DNA from: G963708235 sp963708235
Lineage (GTDB): Bacteria > Actinomycetota > Acidimicrobiia > Spongiisociales > UBA5794
DNA: 64,000 nt
Reading direction: 5' to 3'
NCBI GenBank assembly: GCA_963708235.1
Contig: OY970200.1
Span: 2,976,001-3,040,000, forward strand
Each line of letters begins with the position of its first letter. Position 1 is the stretch's first letter. Below the pieces are notes generated by a model. The model made no database searches. It saw nothing but the letters and a program-made list of their open reading frames with translations, and was not told where the DNA came from. Position numbers and translations under genes: made by a program. This document shows positions 59,844 to 64,000 of this stretch, piece by piece.

Positions 59844-62057
59844 TCAGTCGAGGCTGCGATCGGCGAGGAGCATGGCGATGTCCTTGACGATGACGGTCTC
59901 GCCGGCGCCGAGCTCCTTGACGCCGTCGTCCATCATCACGTAACAGAACGGGCAACCGGTGGCCACGATGTCGGCGCCGGTGGCGATGGCCTCCTGGCTG
60001 CGCTCGATGTTGACCTTCTTGCCGACCTGCTCCTCCATCCACATCCGGCCACCACCGGCGCCGCAGCAGAAAGAGTTGGTGCCGTTGCGCGGCATCTCGA
60101 CCCGGGTGCCCACCGAGTCGACGACATTGCGGGGCGCCACGAACACGTCGTTGTGTCGGCCGAGATAGCAGGGGTCGTGGAAGGTGACGGTCTGCCCGTT
60201 CGATTTCGGCGAGATGCGGCCGTCCTCGACCAGCTTCATCAGCAACTCGCTGTGGTGGATCACGTCGTAGTCGCCACCGAACTGCGGGTACTCGTTACCG
60301 AGGGTGTTGAAGCAGTGGGGGCACTGGGTGATGATCTTGGTGATCCCCAGGTCGTTGAGGGTCTCGATGTTCTGTAGGGCGAGGCCCTGGAACACGTATT
60401 CGTTGCCGGTGCGTCGCGCCGGGTCACCGGTGCACAGCTCGCGGGGGCCGAGGATGGCGAAGTCGACACCGGCCTGGTTGAGCAGCCGCGCCGTGGAGAG
60501 CGTCACCTTGCGGTTGCGGTCGTCGAACGAACCGGCGCATCCCACCCAGTAGAGGTACTCCGCCTCGATCCCCGGATCGCCGAGCACCTTGACCGGGAAG
60601 TCGAGTTCGTCGGTCCAGTCGCCCCGCTTCGCCTGGCTCATCCCGTAGACGTTGGACGAGTTCTCCATCGAGACGTATGCCTTGCCCAGCTCGGACGGGA
60701 AGTCCGACTCCATCAGCGACAGGTAGCGGCGCATGTCGAGGATCTTGTCGACGATCTCGATGTCGACCGGGCATGCCTCGTCACAGGCCCGGCAGGTGGT
60801 GCATGCCCACAGTTCCTCCGAGGTGATCCGCTCGAACACCGAGTCCGAAGAGACCGTCAGCTCGCCGTCGACCCCGAGCGGCGGCGACACGGGGTCGGCG
60901 GCGGTCTCGGCGGCAACCTGACCGAGTTTGAGCACGATCTCGCGGGGGTCGAGCGCCTTGCCGGTGGTGTTCGCCGGACACACCGAGGTGCACCGGCCAC
61001 ACATCGTGCAGGCGTCGGTGTCGAAGAGCTGTTTCCAGGTGAACTCGCCGACCACCGAAGCGCCCACGGTCTCGATCTCGCCGGTCTCCATCGCCTCCAT
61101 CAGGTTCGGCATCTCGCGCATCGCACCCTTGGGTCGCTCCCGCGGCGAGAGCGCAAGGTTGACCGGCGAGGTCACCATGTGACGCAGCTTGGTGGTGGGC
61201 AACACCACGAGGAAGGCGAGGAAGGTGAGGACGTGGATCACCCACAACGTCTGGTGGATTCCCGAGGCGGTGGCCTCGGGGACGAAGGCGCTGAGGGGAT
61301 AGCCGACAAACGACCACACCTCGAAATCGGGCCGCCCGTCGACGGTGATCCGTGCCGCTTCGACGGCGAGCCCGGTGATCCCGATCAGCGCCAACGTCAG
61401 CAGGATGAACCCGTCCTCGGGCCGGGTCTTGCTCTTGAGACGCCAGGGTTTGGTGCCGTATCGGCGGACCGCCGCCCATGCCAGCCCCCCCAGGAAGATC
61501 AGACCGAACAGATCGAGGGTGAAGGAGTAGCCCTGGTAGAAGGTGCCCTGGAGGAACTTGAGGTTGTTGGGAAGGAGGTGGTCGATCTCCAGCGTGACCG
61601 TCCCCAGGAAGAGGACGAGGAAGCCGTAGTAGATCGCCGAGTGCATCAGCCCGGCGGCGGGATCCTCGAGCAGGGTCTTCATCGAGACTCCCTGCTGGAA
61701 GCGGCGGATCCGCTGCTTCCACAACCCGGAGCGTCGCTCGGCGGTCCCACGCCGCCAGCTCTTGGTCCGTTCGGCGAACAGCCAGAAGGTCGCAAACAGG
61801 AACCCGGCGACGGAGAAGTAGAACAGCGCCTTGAAAACCGTGGGGACGTTGCCGAAGACGTGGCGCCCGATCTCGAAGTCGGGTTCGTCGGGCAGGGTTC
61901 CCAGCCACCACGAGCCGAGCACCACGGCCGAGGTGAGTCCCCCGAGGGCGAGCAGCACTCCTGCGGGGGTCAGGTTGCGGCGGCGACCACCGGTGCCGTC
62001 CGTCGTTGTGGCGTCGGGGGTGGCATCGTCAGAGGTCTGCGTCTCCGTCGCGGTCAC
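59844..62057 (-). CDS. Membrane iron-sulfur oxidoreductase, FadF-type (heterodisulfide reductase-related)
   Basis: The 737-residue protein has an N-terminal membrane part with about six helices similar to the NarI/cytochrome b-like subunit, two [4Fe-4S] motifs (CTMCGRCTSVCP and CTTCRACDEACP) and two C-terminal CCG domains (TFHDPCYLGRHN to SFCCGAGGGRMW). This layout matches FadF/EtfD-type proteins that pass electrons from ETF, reduced by acyl-CoA dehydrogenases, to menaquinone. A link to the FadE5-like enzyme at 13744 is metabolic inference. The GTG start at 62057 follows AGGAGCAGGT. Confidence 0.88.
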   Translation of the reverse strand: MTATETQTSDDATPDATTTDGTGGRRRNLTPAGVLLALGGLTSAVVLGSWWLGTLPDEPDFEIGRHVFGNVPTVFKALFYFSVAGFLFATFWLFAERTKSWRRGTAERRSGLWKQRIRRFQQGVSMKTLLEDPAAGLMHSAIYYGFLVLFLGTVTLEIDHLLPNNLKFLQGTFYQGYSFTLDLFGLIFLGGLAWAAVRRYGTKPWRLKSKTRPEDGFILLTLALIGITGLAVEAARITVDGRPDFEVWSFVGYPLSAFVPEATASGIHQTLWVIHVLTFLAFLVVLPTTKLRHMVTSPVNLALSPRERPKGAMREMPNLMEAMETGEIETVGASVVGEFTWKQLFDTDACTMCGRCTSVCPANTTGKALDPREIVLKLGQVAAETAADPVSPPLGVDGELTVSSDSVFERITSEELWACTTCRACDEACPVDIEIVDKILDMRRYLSLMESDFPSELGKAYVSMENSSNVYGMSQAKRGDWTDELDFPVKVLGDPGIEAEYLYWVGCAGSFDDRNRKVTLSTARLLNQAGVDFAILGPRELCTGDPARRTGNEYVFQGLALQNIETLNDLGITKIITQCPHCFNTLGNEYPQFGGDYDVIHHSELLMKLVEDGRISPKSNGQTVTFHDPCYLGRHNDVFVAPRNVVDSVGTRVEMPRNGTNSFCCGAGGGRMWMEEQVGKKVNIERSQEAIATGADIVATGCPFCYVMMDDGVKELGAGETVIVKDIAMLLADRSLD

Positions 62058-62176
62058 ACCTGCTCCTGATCACTCGAACCGAAACCTGACGCGGTCGTGC
62101 CGTGCCTGGCCGTCAGCTTGCCCGACCTTCCGCTGAACGGCGAGTGTACCGGCTGGCAGAGGCCGGATCGATGCGA

Positions 62177-62182
62177 TACGTT
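62177..62182 (+). promoter_or_regulatory. -10 box (TACGTT) of a predicted leaderless promoter, DUF1992 gene
   Basis: TACGTT ends 6 bases before ATG 62189. An in-frame ATG at 62171 lies upstream of the box, so it would not be on a message started here. Confidence 0.45.
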
Positions 62183-62188
62183 GTCGGG

Positions 62189-62374
62189 ATGGATGACCAC
62201 ATCCTCCTCCCGCTCGCCGAGCGCCGCATCCGCGAGGCCCAGGAACGTGGGGAGTTCGATGACCTCCCCGGCGCCGGCCGACCGATCCCCGAAGCCACCG
62301 CTCCCTATGAGGAGATGTGGTGGGTCCGTCGGTGGCTCGAGCGTGAACGCCTGAGATCGACCGACCGCGACTGA
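62189..62374 (+). CDS. DUF1992 (DnaJ-homologue C28-like) small protein
   Basis: The 61-residue protein has the DUF1992 core, AERRIREAQERGEFDDLPGAGRPIPE, here in a minimal form without the second half found in longer members (quoted residues about 9-34 in part). The family is widespread, with unknown function, and its eukaryotic relatives are DnaJ-related. An in-frame ATG at 62171 would add six residues. Confidence 0.82.
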   Translation: MDDHILLPLAERRIREAQERGEFDDLPGAGRPIPEATAPYEEMWWVRRWLERERLRSTDRD

Positions 62375-62509
62375 CGGCGCACCCGGTCCGGCGTGAACAT
62401 TCGCTGAACACGGGCCGATCGGGGAAGCTCCCGCCGTCACCAACCGGTTGTGCTCCTCGAGTGCCGTGACCGACGCGGCACAGTCGTCCCTCGACCAAGC
62501 GAGCCCACC

Positions 62510-63139
62510 ATGAATCTCCTGAGACGCTTCCGCTTCCCGTTGATCGGCGGTGCCGTCGTGGTGCTGATCGTCGGGTTTCTCCTGTTCCGGCCGGACAAAT
62601 TGTTCATCGATGATGCGGTCGATGAGTCCCTCGACCAGGCGTTCGCCCCCGAGTCGACCGACGAAGACACGGCTCTGACCACGGTGCCCCCCGCCACAGC
62701 ACCCTCCACCACGCCGGCACCAGAAGCGGCCACTCCTGCAGGTGAAGTCGAAGAAACGGCCCCGGACCCCGTTGCCGACGCCGTCCCCACGACCACGGCG
62801 CCGAACGCCCCGACTCTGGTCGGAACCGGACCATGGACCGGCATCGGCCACACCGCCGCCGGCACGGCGTCGATCTACACCCAGGAGGGACGCAGCGTGC
62901 TCCGGTTCGAGGACGACACCGACATCCAGAACGGCCCCGACCTGTTCGTCTGGCTTCTCCCCTCCGACGACTACCAGGGCGGGACACCCGCCGACCCCAT
63001 CGACCTGGGCAAGATCAAGGGCAACGTCGGCGGCCAGAACTACGAACTCCCCGACGAGTACGACCCCGCCGTGCACCAATACGTGCTGATCTGGTGTCTC
63101 AGATTCGCCGTGCCATTCGCCGGCGCTCCGTTGGGCTGA
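62510..63139 (+). CDS. Membrane-anchored DM13-domain protein
   Basis: The 209-residue protein has one N-terminal transmembrane helix (FPLIGGAVVVLIVGFLLF), a Thr/Pro/Ala-rich linker and a C-terminal DM13 domain (GTGPWTGIGHTAAGTASIY, then FEDDTDIQNGPDLFVWLLP and VLIWCLRFAVPFAGAPL). DM13 domains hold a conserved Cys, present here in IWCLRF, and have been proposed to take part in redox or electron transfer at the cell surface. The start has no strong ribosome site; an in-frame GTG at 62450 is possible. Confidence 0.82.
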   Translation: MNLLRRFRFPLIGGAVVVLIVGFLLFRPDKLFIDDAVDESLDQAFAPESTDEDTALTTVPPATAPSTTPAPEAATPAGEVEETAPDPVADAVPTTTAPNAPTLVGTGPWTGIGHTAAGTASIYTQEGRSVLRFEDDTDIQNGPDLFVWLLPSDDYQGGTPADPIDLGKIKGNVGGQNYELPDEYDPAVHQYVLIWCLRFAVPFAGAPLG

Positions 63140-63364
63140 GCCCCGGACGGCTCTCGGGTGCGGACATTGCTATCCGGGATTCCGTGGCCCGCCGTTCGCC
63201 AGGAGCGGACTGCGAGGCACCACGGAGCAGACAGGGGCCGGGCGCCGCGGGGATTGCGGCCCCGGCCCCGGCCCGCGCTGAGACCGGAAGTCGGGGTTGG
63301 TTCCCGGACGGCTGCGGCGTCACCCCGTGCCATCGGGAGGAGGGCGACGGCTTCCGAGTAACGC

Positions 63365-64000
63365 TCAGCTCAGCCCGAGTTCGTTCTTCGAGCTCTTCGA
63401 GCTTGGCGTCGGCCTGGACGGTGCTGATGGCTTCGCGCAGCTCGACCTCGGCACCGTCGGGGGTGGCGTCGCGGAGTTCGGCGTTCGCCATCGCCTCGGC
63501 CTTGCGCGCCTCGATCTTGTCCTCGACCTTCTCCAGTGACACGGCGTCGTAGTCCATGGTGTTGGACATGGCGTCGACGGCCTTGTTCACCGACTCCTGC
63601 ATCTTGGCGGCCTCGAGTGAACCAAGCAGCTCCATCCGCTTGGCGGCGAGTTCGCTGACGCGAGTGGCGTTCTGCTGAACGGCCTGCTTGGCGCTCTCGG
63701 CCTGGACGGCGGCGGTGTCGTACTGCGCCTTGAGAGTGCTCAGGTTGTTCTCGGCGGCTTGCAGCTTCATCGCCATCGCCTGGGCGGTTCGGGTCCACTT
63801 GTCGACGCCGGCGGTGTCGCCCTCGGCCTTCGAGGTCTCGGCCTTGAGCAGTGCCTGCTTCGCCATCTCCCGGGAGTCCCCGACCTCGGAGGCGGCTTTG
63901 TCGATCTTGCTCTCGAGCTGGGTACGGTGGGCGACGACCTTGGCGGCCTGGTTGCGCAACGCCTGGTCACGCTTGCGAGCTTCGGCGATCGCCTGTTCGA
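63365..64000 (-). CDS. pspA: PspA/IM30 family protein, start outside the window, frameshifted near its C-terminus
   Basis: PspA/IM30 proteins form ESCRT-III-like coats that protect the inner membrane under stress. The visible part is a long coiled coil (RKRDQALRNQAAKVVAHRTQ to MQESVNKAVDAMSNTMDYD). About 35 residues of the N-terminus lie past the right edge. In the main frame the protein runs on after AKLEELEERT to a stop at 63099 with an unrelated Pro/Arg/Ser-rich tail. Reading +1 from about 63389 gives KNELGLS and a stop at 63365-63367, which matches the family C-terminus; one extra base is therefore likely. Confidence 0.85.

Overview
The window is high-GC DNA, densely coded on both strands, from an actinobacterium. 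The lineage markers are a WhiB iron-sulfur regulator, a bacterial proteasome activator (Bpa/PafE) ending in GQYL, a 2-oxoglutarate decarboxylase/dehydrogenase with a fused E2-type acyltransferase domain (Kgd), an ArfA/OmpATb-like OmpA protein, many GTG and TTG starts, and -10 boxes of the TAnnnT type. The overall gene set fits class Acidimicrobiia, but that placement is inference. Two neighbouring Na+/H+ antiporter systems (NhaA and a seven-gene Mrp complex) hint at a saline or alkaline habitat. No rRNA, tRNA, CRISPR array, prophage or insertion sequence was recognised.

Layout. 1-10 kb: the 5' part of recC (runs off the left edge), a Uma2-family nuclease-like protein, a small lipoprotein followed by a cluster of hairpins, a TPR/LuxR regulator, a PIG-L deacetylase and a large SEC-C protein. 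10-18 kb: DUF1295 membrane protein, GNAT acetyltransferase, an ECF42-type sigma factor paired with a DGPF/YCII protein, a FadE5-like acyl-CoA dehydrogenase overlapping a YihY membrane protein, a DEAD-box helicase and a cyclophilin. 18-30 kb: OmpA-like protein, WhiB, a pyruvate phosphate dikinase homologue whose ATP-grasp half looks eroded, Bpa, a membrane-anchored molybdopterin oxidoreductase, PolX and NhaA. 29.5-35.7 kb: mrpABCDEFG plus an eighth co-transcribed gene, all joined by 4-base start/stop overlaps. 35.7-41.8 kb: a gene-free low-complexity segment, a candidate restriction-modification pair, an SRPBCC protein, prephenate dehydratase, a VapBC module and a queuosine-precursor transporter. 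42-48.8 kb: a BMP/nucleoside ABC transporter and a DeoD purine nucleoside phosphorylase, with a MazEF-like module between them. 49-64 kb: kgd, an ECF sigma factor with a membrane partner, a DUF3558-like lipoprotein, a Tat-exported amidohydrolase, a secreted LVIVD-repeat protein, a membrane iron-sulfur oxidoreductase of the FadF type, a DUF1992 protein, a DM13 protein and pspA (runs off the right edge).

Three cross-cutting observations. (1) At least ten genes have a TAnnnT -10 box ending only 6-8 bases before the start codon and no usable Shine-Dalgarno sequence, which predicts leaderless mRNAs. (2) Three conserved genes (the BMP-family gene, kgd and pspA) are each broken by an apparent one-base indel; sequencing or assembly error is the simplest explanation, and real mutation is the alternative. 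(3) The ECF42-type sigma factor has no ATG, GTG or TTG at its expected start, and its frame continues in +1 from the TGA of the upstream DGPF gene. Start positions quoted are my choices based on Shine-Dalgarno spacing, overlaps or family alignment; functions rest on remembered family motifs, not on database searches.
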